Part shown: piece by piece, positions 34,805-43,770 of the stretch
Numbering within the stretch: position 1 is the first letter of the stretch
Layout of the letters: each line of letters opens with the position of its first letter
Made by a program: the position numbers and the translations under genes
Source: an uncultured Prevotellaceae bacterium
Lineage (GTDB): Bacteria > Bacteroidota > Bacteroidia > Bacteroidales > Bacteroidaceae
Assembly (NCBI GenBank): GCA_902776665.1
Contig: CACYQZ010000002.1
Location: forward strand, 101,108 to 165,107
Length of the DNA stretch: 64,000 nucleotides
Direction of reading: 5' to 3'
Notes under the pieces: model-generated
What the model was told of the DNA's origin: nothing
Seen by the model: only the letters and a program-made list of their open reading frames with translations
Database searches by the model: none

Positions 34805-35647
34805 TTAAATTTTCCCTTTCACCGCCGCATTAAACAGCAACTCGAGGTTCACCGTCGTTTCCTGTCCGTCGCGATTCTCCACGATGACAGCCTTGCCCTG
34901 CGGTGTCGGCTCGGCATAGAGCACTTCGTCGTCGCCCTCGCCCATCGGACGATATTGGAACGCGAAACGCTGCTGCAAATCGGCGATGGAAGCATCCAAG
35001 AGAACGCTCTGGCGCGGCTCTTCATCGACATTTGACGGCAAATCGAGAATGACAACGTGGTCGAGCAGCGAATCGACATCGTGAACCTGATGCGTCGAGA
35101 CAATCACGGTCTGGTCGGGCTGCACATAGCGTGCCAGCATCTTTCGGAACAGACTTTTTGCAGGAATGTCGAGGCCGTTGGTCGGCTCGTCCATCAGCAG
35201 TACGCGGCACTGCGTCGCCAACGCGAAACTCACGAAAATCCGCTTTTTCTGACCCAGAGAAAGACCCGTGAGCCGCGTGTCCATATCCATCTCGAAGTCT
35301 GCGAGACAACCGTCGAGCACTTCCTGGCTGAAGCGCGGATAGAACGGCGCATAGAACTGCACGAAGCGGCGCAGTGTCTTGTTCGGCAATTCAAACTCGT
35401 CGGGCATAAAAAACAGGTTTTCGAGCAGTGCAGGCTCGCGAAGGCGCGGCTCGTGCCCGTTGATGGCGATTTTTCCGCCTTTCGGATGCAAAAGGCCCGA
35501 AAGCAGGTGGAGCAACGTGGTTTTTCCGGCACCGTTCTTGCCCAGCAAACCGTAGATTTTACCCTCGTCGAACGACAATGACAAACCGTCGAAAACCTTC
35601 TCCGACTTCTTGTCATACTGATAACTGATGTTTTGAATGTCAATCAT
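34805..35647 (-). CDS. ABC transporter ATP-binding protein
   Basis: 280 residues. Walker A GLLGKNGAGKTTLLHLL (about 33-49), signature LTGLSLGQKKRIFVSFALA (about 133-151, LSLGQ), Walker B VLLMDEPTNGLD (about 159-170) and the H-loop VSTHQVHD (about 193) are all intact. The C-terminal 60 residues are extra and end in a Lys-rich GKI. First gene of the operon ATPase-permease-GntR, with a promoter and candidate operator directly upstream. Confidence 0.93.
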   Translation of the reverse strand: MIDIQNISYQYDKKSEKVFDGLSLSFDEGKIYGLLGKNGAGKTTLLHLLSGLLHPKGGKIAINGHEPRLREPALLENLFFMPDEFELPNKTLRRFVQFYAPFYPRFSQEVLDGCLADFEMDMDTRLTGLSLGQKKRIFVSFALATQCRVLLMDEPTNGLDIPAKSLFRKMLARYVQPDQTVIVSTHQVHDVDSLLDHVVILDLPSNVDEEPRQSVLLDASIADLQQRFAFQYRPMGEGDDEVLYAEPTPQGKAVIVENRDGQETTVNLELLFNAAVKGKI

Positions 35648-35678
35648 AATTATATAATAATGTGTAAAACCTCATTTT

Positions 35679-35702
35679 AGTGTACCACTTTAATAGTATA
35701 CT
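35679..35702. promoter_or_regulatory. Candidate GntR operator palindrome
   Basis: A 24-bp imperfect palindrome, AGTGTACC...GTATACT, in which most mismatched positions keep the purine or pyrimidine class. It covers the expected transcription start of the ABC-GntR operon, next to the -7 box, the position expected for repression by the encoded YtrA-type GntR protein. Confidence 0.55.
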
Positions 35703-35703
35703 G

Positions 35704-35735
35704 CAAAGGTATGACGAAATTTTACAACCGCCAAA
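35704..35735 (-). promoter_or_regulatory. Promoter of the ABC transporter/GntR operon
   Basis: Minus strand TTTG (35735-35732), 20-nt spacer, TACCTTTG (35711-35704). Confidence 0.78.
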
Positions 35736-35821
35736 TTTTTTAATAAATTTTAACTATCATTCTTTTTCTCGCCCTCTGAAAGTTTTTTGGAATTTCTGAT
35801 GTCAGTTTGAGAATATATTTA

Positions 35822-35829
35822 TATCTTTG
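35822..35829 (+). promoter_or_regulatory. -7 element of the tryptophanase gene
   Basis: TATCTTTG, 42 nt before the start codon. A matching -33 TTTG at 19-21 nt is not seen. No TnaC-like leader peptide is present, so the E. coli type of tryptophan attenuation does not apply. Confidence 0.55.
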
Positions 35830-35871
35830 CAGGCGAAAAACGACAATCAATAAACTATTAAACCTAAATTT

Positions 35872-37245
35872 ATGGAAATACCATTTGCAGAGGCGTGGAA
35901 GATCAAGATGGTCGAACCACTCCGAAAGAGCACACGCGAAGAGAGAGAACAATGGCTCAAGGAAGCCCATTACAATGTGTTTATGCTGAAGGCCGAGCAG
36001 GTCTATATCGACTGCCTGACCGACTCTGGAACGGGCGCGATGAGCGACCGCCAATGGGCCGAGTTGATGCTGGGCGACGAGAGTTATGCCGGTGCGACGT
36101 CGTTCTACAAGTTCGAGTCGGTGGTGCAGCGCATTTTCGGTTTTAAGTACGTGATTCCGACGCATCAGGGTCGTGCTGCCGAGAATGTTCTGTTCTCCTA
36201 CCTCGTGAAAGAGGGTAATGTCATCCCCGGAAATGCCCATTTCGACACGACGAAAGGCCACATCGAGTCGCGCAAGGCGAAAGCCATCGACGTGACCATC
36301 GACGAGGCGAAGGACACGCAGAAGGAACTGCCGTTCAAGGGCAATGTGTCGCTCGAAAAACTCGAGAAAGTGCTCGTGGAAAACAAGGGAAACGTGCCGT
36401 TTATGGTGCTGACGGTGACGAACAACACCGTGGGCGGACAGCCAGTTTCGATGCAGAACATCCGCGAAACGTGCGAACTGTGCCACAAATATGGTGTTCC
36501 TGTCGTGATGGACTCGGCCCGATTTGCCGAAAATTCCTATTTTATTAAGTTGCGCGAAGAGGGTTATGCCGATAAGAGCATCAAGGAAATCGCCCGCGAA
36601 ATGTATAGTTACGTCGATGCGATGACGATGTCGGCCAAGAAAGACGGACTGGTGAATATGGGCGGTTTCATCGCGACGAACAACAAGGATTGGTACGAGG
36701 GCGCGAAACTTTTCTGTATTCCTTTCGAGGGGTTTATTACTTACGGCGGTATGAACGGTCGCGATTTGAACGCGCTGGCGGTGGGTCTCGACGAAAACAC
36801 CGAGTTCGATATGCTCGAAACGCGCATCCGACAGGTGCAGTACCTCGCTGCGAAACTCGATGAATACGGTATTCCCTATCAGCGTCCCGTCGGCGGTCAC
36901 GCGCTGTTCATCGATGCCGACAAGGTGCTGTGCAATGTGCCGAAGGAGGAATTTCCGGCACAGACGCTCACCTGCGAACTCTATCTCGAAGCAGGCATCC
37001 GAGGCTGTGAAATTGGCTATATTTTGGCCGACCGCGACCCTGTGACACGCGAAAATCGCTTCGGTGGACTTGACCTGTTGCGCCTGTGCATTCCGCGTCG
37101 CGTCTATACCGACAACCACATGAACGTGATTGCGGCTGCGTTGAAAAATGTCTATGACCGTCGCAACGAAATTACACGCGGCGTCGCCATCGAGTGGGAA
37201 GCCCCGCTGATGCGGCACTTTACGGTGCAGTTGAAAAGGTTGTGA
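35872..37245 (+). CDS. tnaA: Tryptophanase (tryptophan indole-lyase)
   Basis: 457 residues, full length for the beta-eliminating lyase family. The PLP lysine is in MSAKKDGLVNMGG (Lys 256/257). IPTHQGRAAEN and MDSARFAEN are cofactor-site motifs. The segment HFDTTKGHIE carries Asp, as in tryptophanases (E. coli Asp137), where tyrosine phenol-lyase has Thr; this decides the call. The enzyme splits tryptophan to indole, pyruvate and ammonia. It is a single-gene transcript with a strong terminator. Indole formation would be a marked trait for a Prevotella-like species. Confidence 0.9.
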   Translation: MEIPFAEAWKIKMVEPLRKSTREEREQWLKEAHYNVFMLKAEQVYIDCLTDSGTGAMSDRQWAELMLGDESYAGATSFYKFESVVQRIFGFKYVIPTHQGRAAENVLFSYLVKEGNVIPGNAHFDTTKGHIESRKAKAIDVTIDEAKDTQKELPFKGNVSLEKLEKVLVENKGNVPFMVLTVTNNTVGGQPVSMQNIRETCELCHKYGVPVVMDSARFAENSYFIKLREEGYADKSIKEIAREMYSYVDAMTMSAKKDGLVNMGGFIATNNKDWYEGAKLFCIPFEGFITYGGMNGRDLNALAVGLDENTEFDMLETRIRQVQYLAAKLDEYGIPYQRPVGGHALFIDADKVLCNVPKEEFPAQTLTCELYLEAGIRGCEIGYILADRDPVTRENRFGGLDLLRLCIPRRVYTDNHMNVIAAALKNVYDRRNEITRGVAIEWEAPLMRHFTVQLKRL

Positions 37246-37255
37246 GTAAAATTTG

Positions 37256-37300
37256 AGAAACACTTAACTAAAACTTTCGAAATAGTTAAGTGTTTCTTTA
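37256..37300. terminator. Strong terminator after tnaA
   Basis: A 15-bp perfect stem, AGAAACACTTAACTA (37256-37270) with TAGTTAAGTGTTTCT (37283-37297), and a 12-nt loop. T-rich sequence follows on the plus strand, and a weaker T tract on the minus strand may also end the convergent gene. Confidence 0.82.
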
Positions 37301-37315
37301 CAAAAACCGCTTTAA

Positions 37316-37855
37316 TTAAAATGCCCAACCCAGACTAACATAGGGATAGAATTCTGAACGACTCAAGCCGTACCTATCACCGAAATTGAATGACGGTGTA
37401 ATACCTAAGCGAAACATCAAACCACGAACAGGTTGGAAACGGTAGCCGACATTTCCAAAGAGAAAATAGCCAAAAGTCTTGTGATGACCTTCTGCTTCAG
37501 CCATCAGCCCTGTCGAAGAAGGAACCCAATTGCTATATTTCTCTTGATAATAGCCGAGGCTCATTCCAAACCCTAATTCTAATTTACTTTTCCTCTGCCC
37601 CACCAGATAGTTTATCTCTGCTGGAATCGCCACGCCTTTAATGGACGAAGATCCAACTAAAAAGTTGCTGTGCCCGCTATAACTATAGCCAATACCGACA
37701 CGATAGCCCCATCCCTGATTTCCCTTCAATCGGGAATCATAGTTTATTCCGACAGTATTGTGCGCGCCAAAAGCCTCTATAGAGATGTTTTGGGTCTGTG
37801 CATTTGCCAAGAGTGATGAGGCAAATAATATTAGGAAAATGAAAACATTTTTCAT
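37316..37855 (-). CDS. Small outer-membrane beta-barrel protein
   Basis: 179 residues: signal peptide (MKNVFIFLILFASSLLANAQ), then alternating glycine/aromatic strands (NISIEAFGAHNTVGINYDS, GYRVGIGYSYSG, LELGFGMSLGYYQ, YFLFGNVGYRFQP) ending in an aromatic residue (YVSLGWAF). The pattern is that of an eight-stranded OmpA/OmpW-like barrel. Function unknown. It lies 28 nt after a second small barrel gene on the same strand, probably cotranscribed. Base composition is more AT-rich than in the flanking housekeeping genes, hinting at different ancestry. Confidence 0.75.
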   Translation of the reverse strand: MKNVFIFLILFASSLLANAQTQNISIEAFGAHNTVGINYDSRLKGNQGWGYRVGIGYSYSGHSNFLVGSSSIKGVAIPAEINYLVGQRKSKLELGFGMSLGYYQEKYSNWVPSSTGLMAEAEGHHKTFGYFLFGNVGYRFQPVRGLMFRLGITPSFNFGDRYGLSRSEFYPYVSLGWAF

Positions 37856-37883
37856 ACTTGATATTGTTATTTATGTTTATTTA

Positions 37884-38489
37884 TTAAAATAAAAAAGCAA
37901 TTCGGACGAACAGACCGTACGTCAGTTTGTCATCAAGCCGTGAGCCGTCCGCAGAAATTTTCTTGTCAAGTCCAAGGGTCGAGAGACTGTAGCCCAATCC
38001 CAGCGACACGTGCTGAAATTTCGCTTGAAGCGACAAATTTCCACCCCAAGAAACGGCGCGACTGCGATAGGTTTTGTAAATATCGCCCTGTGGGGTGCCG
38101 AGAAATAATATCGTACGGTTAAATTTGGCATTCATCATACACGAGCCCTCTGCGCCAATGGACAGTTCCATTCGTTCTGTTTTCAGAAGTGGTGGCGTGA
38201 AAGCTATGACAGACGGTTTCAAATAGGGGCGCATCAGTAGATTGTTATCATCCTCCGTACCATCAACTTTAGACAACAGTCCATTGGAAGAGAACTGTTT
38301 CCAGTAACCGATACATCCTCCTATGCCGATGTATTCAAGCAGCATATAATGGACACCCGTTTCATAGAAATAAGTATCATTCATCGTGATTCCTGTACCG
38401 ACTGACAAGACTCCCCTTATAGCATCTTGGGCAAAACAGCTTAGAATTGCAAAGTGAGATAAAATGATGAGAAAAAGCCTTTTTTTCAT
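37884..38489 (-). CDS. Secreted beta-rich protein, probable outer-membrane barrel
   Basis: 201 residues from ATG 38489, giving a signal peptide (MKKRLFLIILSHFAILSCFAQ); an ATG two codons upstream is possible. The body has strand-like glycine-rich segments (IRGVLSVGTGITMND, YIGIGGCIGYWKQ, FQHVSLGLGYSLST) and a terminal YGLFVRIAFLF typical of an outer-membrane insertion signal. No named family recognised. Pairs with the small barrel gene downstream. Confidence 0.68.
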   Translation of the reverse strand: MKKRLFLIILSHFAILSCFAQDAIRGVLSVGTGITMNDTYFYETGVHYMLLEYIGIGGCIGYWKQFSSNGLLSKVDGTEDDNNLLMRPYLKPSVIAFTPPLLKTERMELSIGAEGSCMMNAKFNRTILFLGTPQGDIYKTYRSRAVSWGGNLSLQAKFQHVSLGLGYSLSTLGLDKKISADGSRLDDKLTYGLFVRIAFLF

Positions 38490-38553
38490 ATACATACAAA
38501 TCCTCTGCGGTGAATAATGAATTAATTCTCTTACCACTAAAAATTTTTCCATT

Positions 38554-40188
38554 TTAAAATTCCGGCGGAATTTGGAAAGACATTTCCTCGCCCGTTGTCG
38601 GGTGGTGGAAATGGATGCTCTCGGCATGTAGGAAAAGGCGTCGCGAAGGCATATTTCCGTAGAGGTTATCGCCCAAAACAGGGTTGTTCAAGCCCTTTAT
38701 ATGGGCGCAATGCACGCGAAGTTGATGCGTTCGTCCTGTCTTCGGATAGAGCGCAACGCGAGCGTGGCCGTCGGTTTCGCCGATGATTTCGTATTCGGTG
38801 ACAGCCTTTTTTCCGTTCTCGTAATCCACACTCTGATACGGTCGGTTCAGCGGTTGGGAATAGAGTGGCAGGTCGATGGTGCCCTTTTTCTCGGCAAAGG
38901 CTGATGTCGGCTGTTCCAACAGGGCGACATATCGTTTTTGCACTTCTCGCTCGGCGAATTGGCGTTGCAGTTCCACGCAGGCATCCTTCGTCTTTCCGAT
39001 GAGCATCACGCCGCTCGTGGGTTGGTCGAGGCGATGGACAGTCAGCGGTGAATCGGCGTCGGGATAGCGCTCGCGAACGATGCTCCACACCGAATAATAG
39101 TCCGACACGCCCGGCACGCTGAGCAGTCCGAAAGGCTTGTTCACCACGGCGATGGCCTCGTCTTCGTAAATTGTGGGCAGTTCTATGAGTTTTTTTTCGC
39201 CGACATCCTCCGTTTTTTTCTCTTTTTCGGGCATCATCCAGCGCAAAATCGGCAGACATTTTCCCCGACAGGCCGGATAGAAACGACCGTTGTGCCGAAT
39301 TTCCAGACTTGGCGACGCGCCCACCCAGAACATCGCCATTTGCACGGGTCGAAGGCCGTTCTTGTAGGCGTAGTGCAGCAGTTTCGGCTCGCAACATTCG
39401 CCTGCGCCCGAGGGCGGACGACCCAACGACGTGTCCTTGAAAATGTCAATCAGATTTTTCGATTTTCCCTCGCTGTTGAGCACTTCGAACCGCTCGAACA
39501 GCCAGCGTTGCAGCGCATCGGAGAGTTGCCGACGCTCGGCCTTCATTTCGCGAATCGGCTCGTCGAACTGCGCCATTTTCGCCGTCAATTCGTCGATTCT
39601 TTCGTTGTAGCCCATTTTCACGCGGCGCGACTCGGCCTTCATAAACTGACTTTCGCGAATCAGTTCGTCTTCCTGTTCCTGCGTCAGCGGACCGGCGGCA
39701 CGCAGTTCGTGGCGGCGCACTTTCGCCTTCATATTCTGGTAGTTCAACTCCGTCGCCACCTCCATATATTCGCGTTTCAGGTCGGCGAGAATTTTCGAGG
39801 TCTCCAGTCGTTCCTTGTCGTTCTGGCGCGTCTCAATTTCGCGGTTCAAAGCCGAGATTTCCGCCTCGTGCACCTTGAAAAAGCCGTCGGGCTGTAGGTA
39901 ATCGTACACCGCAGGCACGAACCCCGGCCAGTCGCTCCGTCCGCGAATCTGCCCTGAGTAAGCCGCCAGATAGCCCAGTCCGTCGGAGGTTTCCACGACC
40001 AACACGCCAAACATTTTTCCCTCTTTCTCGTCCAGAATCAACTCGTTGATATGAGGCATCGCCTCGTCGCGAGCAGCCAGACAGAGCGCGTGCGGCTCGT
40101 AGCTGAACAAGTCGTTCATCTGCGTGGGAACCTCGATGTCGCCCGACTGCGCCATCGGGTGGATCGTCAGGGCTTTCCAGTCGTTCAT
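38554..40188 (-). CDS. RluA-family pseudouridine synthase with long N-terminal extension
   Basis: 544 residues, about twice the length of a minimal RluA enzyme. The C-terminal 210 residues are catalytic: IAVVNKPFGLLSVPG, the HRLDQPTSGVMLIGKT motif (catalytic Asp, about 390) and KTGRTHQLRVHCAH. The first 330 residues hold a small beta domain (FGVLVVETSDGLGYLAAYSG), a long charged coiled coil (about 105-235), and a Cys-rich element (GAGECCEPKLLHYAY, CRGKCLP) near 265-325 that may bind metal. It isomerises uridines in rRNA or tRNA; the target is unknown. Confidence 0.88.
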   Translation of the reverse strand: MNDWKALTIHPMAQSGDIEVPTQMNDLFSYEPHALCLAARDEAMPHINELILDEKEGKMFGVLVVETSDGLGYLAAYSGQIRGRSDWPGFVPAVYDYLQPDGFFKVHEAEISALNREIETRQNDKERLETSKILADLKREYMEVATELNYQNMKAKVRRHELRAAGPLTQEQEDELIRESQFMKAESRRVKMGYNERIDELTAKMAQFDEPIREMKAERRQLSDALQRWLFERFEVLNSEGKSKNLIDIFKDTSLGRPPSGAGECCEPKLLHYAYKNGLRPVQMAMFWVGASPSLEIRHNGRFYPACRGKCLPILRWMMPEKEKKTEDVGEKKLIELPTIYEDEAIAVVNKPFGLLSVPGVSDYYSVWSIVRERYPDADSPLTVHRLDQPTSGVMLIGKTKDACVELQRQFAEREVQKRYVALLEQPTSAFAEKKGTIDLPLYSQPLNRPYQSVDYENGKKAVTEYEIIGETDGHARVALYPKTGRTHQLRVHCAHIKGLNNPVLGDNLYGNMPSRRLFLHAESIHFHHPTTGEEMSFQIPPEF

Positions 40189-40206
40189 CGCGATTTCAAA
40201 ATGGCT

Positions 40207-40407
40207 TTACCACGTTTCGTCAGCGGTCTCCCAATTACTTTCCGTTCCCCAGACGTCGTTGTCGTTCCAAACGTCGTTGTCGAACTCCTTGGCACCAACG
40301 CCCGGTGTGACAGGGGTGGGTTCAGACAGACCACCGCCAGGTTCAAACATGATTTTTTCGGTTTCCAGCATTTTCATGGCTGGTTTCAAATATATCTTGC
40401 GTTCCAT
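40207..40407 (-). CDS. Small Trp/Asp-rich protein
   Basis: 66 residues without a signal peptide. The N-terminus is KIYLKPAMKMLETEKIM and the C-terminal half repeats acidic-Trp motifs (NDVWND, NDVWGT, SNWET, ADETW). It sits 14 nt downstream of the C10 protease gene on the same strand, ahead of the RluA gene. Similar short proteins of unknown role occur in Prevotella genomes. The regular frame and its place in a tight gene row support a real gene. Confidence 0.6.
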   Translation of the reverse strand: MERKIYLKPAMKMLETEKIMFEPGGGLSEPTPVTPGVGAKEFDNDVWNDNDVWGTESNWETADETW

Positions 40408-40421
40408 TTTCTTTCTTTTTT

Positions 40422-43400
40422 TTACTTTTTGATCACTTTCTTTCCATTCACGATATAGATACTTTTCTGCGTAGGTTCGCCATTGAGTTTACGACCTTGC
40501 AAGTCGTAGATGGCATTGCTTTGATTCATGGTTCCATGGTCGAAGACAGGCTTCAGAGCCGTTGTTTCACCTTGATTCCCGTCGCCGAATGCCAGCATCA
40601 GCATCGAGGCAGTGGCAGCGGTGCTTGTCGGCTCGAAATAGGCGCGGAAAGCATCGACTGTTGCAGAATTCTGGCGAGTAAAGGCCGTTCCTTCCTCGTT
40701 GAGAACGAAAATGTCGTTGAAAACTTTCTGAGCGACGACACCTTTCATTTTGTAGTTGTCGCCAGAGGTCGAGGCGCGGAAGTCGCCTGAAACGGTGACA
40801 TTCTGGCCGTGGAATGTGATGGGCAGACCTGTCAGGTCATTGGCCGAGCCCCACTCTGCGCCCGGAACGGCGATGAGCAGCGGTCGGGCTGCTTTGATTT
40901 CAGCGGCGTGTGAGAAATTGACAATGCCGTTTTCCTCGCTGCCGAACTCCATTACCCAGAAGTTTTTCTTCGTTTCTTCGGCCTTGTGGAACCAATCAAT
41001 CGGATAAGCTGAATATGCAGCATAAGCCGTACCCTGACTTGTCAAATCGACGGTTACTTCGCTCACATTGAAGGGCAATACGATGGTTGTCCAGTTCTTG
41101 TAGTCGCGTGTCAGACCCGTGTCGAATGTGCGTGTGTAGGAGATGTTATCAGCCGTGAACGTGACGGGCGAATAGAAGTCGCAGCCGTCTTGCAGGGTGA
41201 TGTTTTCGGCATTGCCACCCTTGACGATGTTTCTTCCGTTCAGCGAAGACGGCACGTTGTCATCGGATCCGAAAATAAACAGCGTGTTGTCATTACCACC
41301 CGTTACACTCGTCACGCCGGAAACACCCGTGAGGTTCAACGCGCAAACATTTTCGTCGAGTACAATAGAAGGATTAGCTTCTATCACTTCGCGAGAGCCG
41401 TCTCTCTGATACGTTTCTACTGCGGTAACGCACGAGAAAGGATTTCCTTGATAGATTTGTGTACTACCAACATAATATCCTAACAAATAATAAGTTCCAA
41501 AATCAAGCTCAGAAAAATCATAAGTAAACTCCTTGGTTTCTCCACCTGCAATATCGACAGGTACATTAAGGCTACTGAGTCCTTTATATGAACCATATTG
41601 TTCTCCTGTTGCACTAACAAAGAGAACGACGCGAATATTGCCAACAAAAGCATCGGGGTCGTTGTTTCTAAGCGTACCCGTACCTATGAATGTCTTACCG
41701 AGGACTTTGCCATTCTGCATTTTGTTGATTACAGTGCTGACATGTGAAAGGTTGCCAGTACTGCTGCCTGTAGATTCTTCAATCACCACGCTTGATGTTC
41801 CTATAACATTGTTTCCGCCTTCGTCGGTGCAAATCCAAATGTTGTATGTTCCTGCTGTGTTGGGTTTGAATGTAAACTCCGTTGTGATGCTTCTTCCCGA
41901 GCGGATAGTCATGCCGGATGTACTTGCTGCTTTTCCTTTGTCGTTTGTCATACTGGCGAAAAGGTGGAGCGGACCATAAAATTCTGCCCCGTTGTTTTGG
42001 ATGGTAGCCTCTACCACCTGCTCCACACCGGCCTTTTTATTGCCAGGGAAATTGAACGATGTAACAGACAACTCAGGGCCACCTACAAACGTAATGGTGA
42101 TGTTACTACCATTGATAACCACCTCAAAATATTGCAAATTGGGATTCATACCCGGAATCCATTCGCTGGTTCCGCCGACACGGCTAATGGGAATCACTTT
42201 GTAAGTGCCGTTGCCCCATGAGGAGTTAACAGTGAAAACACTAGCACCATTTTTGGGTGAGAAATAACTTCCCGGATCACAATATCCACTATTGGTAATT
42301 TTAGCTGTAATATTTCCATTTTCGTCAATAATGCCAATACCGAAATTGAAATAGTGAGTATCTCCACCATCATTCGAAATCTTTCCGAACGTAATTGATT
42401 GGCCGGAAATGGAAGGGTCATTGAAAGTTAAATGTGCTCCAACTTCTTCTTCACCTTCTTCTCCATGATTGGGTTGAATGCCGATGACGGCATCTTGTCC
42501 GAAACTATAGCCGTCGCTGCTCGTACTGGCTCCGATGCCTGCTGTGCTGCCTGGATTTAAGACGGAAAGCAAGAAATAGCCATCTTGATGGCCGCCCCAA
42601 CCCCAATTCACATGGAAAAGTTCGTCGCCATCATAACCATCAACCACGAAAGCATGGCCGCCACCCGACGACTGTCCACCATAAAGCACAGGACGACCTT
42701 CGGCCAATTCGCTGTAAATTAGGTTGTTCCAGTCATCCATTGAGTAACTTCCACGTCCGACATAGCGCGTCGTGGCACTGTAATCGAAATATTCTTTCAT
42801 CGCACCAGCCACTTTGCCAGTGTTGGCTCCTGAACCGTCATTGTCAGCGTCGGCATAATCCATGTTCACAGAAGTACCGCAGCAATGCATCAAAGCTGCA
42901 ACTGCTGCCCCTTGGGCGTCTGTATAGTTAGTATAATTGTCAATCATATTAGTCCAGTCGAAAGTAGTGACAGGTACGGCATTTTCTGTGAAATTCATAC
43001 CCCACCTGCTGCCATAGGTGTAGGAAGGAATTGTTTTCGTGGTTTTTTCGGGATATTTGTGATAATACATAATCTGTGCCATAGCCGTAGCAACACAACC
43101 CGTTACGCTTTGAGCTCCTGTAGGCTGAAAAATAGGACAATCATTCCAATATGGTGCATTCTGATTCCACTCCGACTGCATCAGTGGGGCGACTGGATTT
43201 TTCGTCGGGGCTTTTTGAATGGTATTTTGTACTTCTGGATGCTCATTCAACCACGCAATCTGGTCGGCGTAGCCTTGCAGCCATGCGCGCATGTTTTCGG
43301 GCATGTTTTCGGGGTCGAAATGACCGTTGTCGCTATAGCCGAGGATGGGTTCGGTGCGGTCGTCGTTGGAAACGATGACGAAACCTTCGTCTTTCGCCAC

Positions 43401-43607
43401 GTTGAACACATAGAGGCCGTTGACTTGTTTGGCCATAACCAGTCGCGACGCTGCCGTTCCCGGCGCTCGATGGGGTCGCATTCCTTTGTTTTCGCGGTTT
43501 TTCACAAAATTACGGGCTTGGTTCAAAGCCTCATCGGGCGTTACACCCTCTGCCATCATCGTCGTCACCATGACGAGCGAGAGCATCAGAAGTAAAATTT
43601 TCTTCAT
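40422..43607 (-). CDS. Secreted C10-family (streptopain-like) cysteine protease with sorting tail
   Basis: 1061 residues. Signal peptide (about 1-19), then a Spi-like propeptide with YVFNVAKDEGFVIVSNDDR. The catalytic domain has the nucleophile Cys171 in QSVTGCVATAMAQIMYYHK and His318 in GGGHAFVVDGYDG, followed by VNWGWGG. Several beta-sandwich modules follow (about 400-950), ending with a sorting tail IYDLQGRKLNGEP...IYIVNGKKVIKK. Relatives include streptopain, interpain A and periodontain, which degrade host proteins and are held inactive by the propeptide. A -7 box TAATTTTG lies at 43670-43663 on the minus strand. The middle of the gene is more AT-rich than the ends. Confidence 0.92.
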   Translation of the reverse strand: MKKILLLMLSLVMVTTMMAEGVTPDEALNQARNFVKNRENKGMRPHRAPGTAASRLVMAKQVNGLYVFNVAKDEGFVIVSNDDRTEPILGYSDNGHFDPENMPENMRAWLQGYADQIAWLNEHPEVQNTIQKAPTKNPVAPLMQSEWNQNAPYWNDCPIFQPTGAQSVTGCVATAMAQIMYYHKYPEKTTKTIPSYTYGSRWGMNFTENAVPVTTFDWTNMIDNYTNYTDAQGAAVAALMHCCGTSVNMDYADADNDGSGANTGKVAGAMKEYFDYSATTRYVGRGSYSMDDWNNLIYSELAEGRPVLYGGQSSGGGHAFVVDGYDGDELFHVNWGWGGHQDGYFLLSVLNPGSTAGIGASTSSDGYSFGQDAVIGIQPNHGEEGEEEVGAHLTFNDPSISGQSITFGKISNDGGDTHYFNFGIGIIDENGNITAKITNSGYCDPGSYFSPKNGASVFTVNSSWGNGTYKVIPISRVGGTSEWIPGMNPNLQYFEVVINGSNITITFVGGPELSVTSFNFPGNKKAGVEQVVEATIQNNGAEFYGPLHLFASMTNDKGKAASTSGMTIRSGRSITTEFTFKPNTAGTYNIWICTDEGGNNVIGTSSVVIEESTGSSTGNLSHVSTVINKMQNGKVLGKTFIGTGTLRNNDPDAFVGNIRVVLFVSATGEQYGSYKGLSSLNVPVDIAGGETKEFTYDFSELDFGTYYLLGYYVGSTQIYQGNPFSCVTAVETYQRDGSREVIEANPSIVLDENVCALNLTGVSGVTSVTGGNDNTLFIFGSDDNVPSSLNGRNIVKGGNAENITLQDGCDFYSPVTFTADNISYTRTFDTGLTRDYKNWTTIVLPFNVSEVTVDLTSQGTAYAAYSAYPIDWFHKAEETKKNFWVMEFGSEENGIVNFSHAAEIKAARPLLIAVPGAEWGSANDLTGLPITFHGQNVTVSGDFRASTSGDNYKMKGVVAQKVFNDIFVLNEEGTAFTRQNSATVDAFRAYFEPTSTAATASMLMLAFGDGNQGETTALKPVFDHGTMNQSNAIYDLQGRKLNGEPTQKSIYIVNGKKVIKK

Positions 43608-43744
43608 GTTTTTACCGTTTAATTATAATTTTAGTTTCTGTTTTCAGATGTTTATGAATGTGCAAAATTAGTGTATCTTTCGTAAAAATCGACATTTTTG
43701 GACAAAAAAATAAGATTTATTAATACATCATTCATCTTTTTTCG

Positions 43745-43752
43745 TACCTTTG
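43745..43752 (+). promoter_or_regulatory. -7 element of the YitT/rnhB transcript
   Basis: TACCTTTG, 19 nt before ATG 43771; no clear -33 box. Confidence 0.55.
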
Positions 43753-43770
43753 CAGCCAAATTTAAACGAC

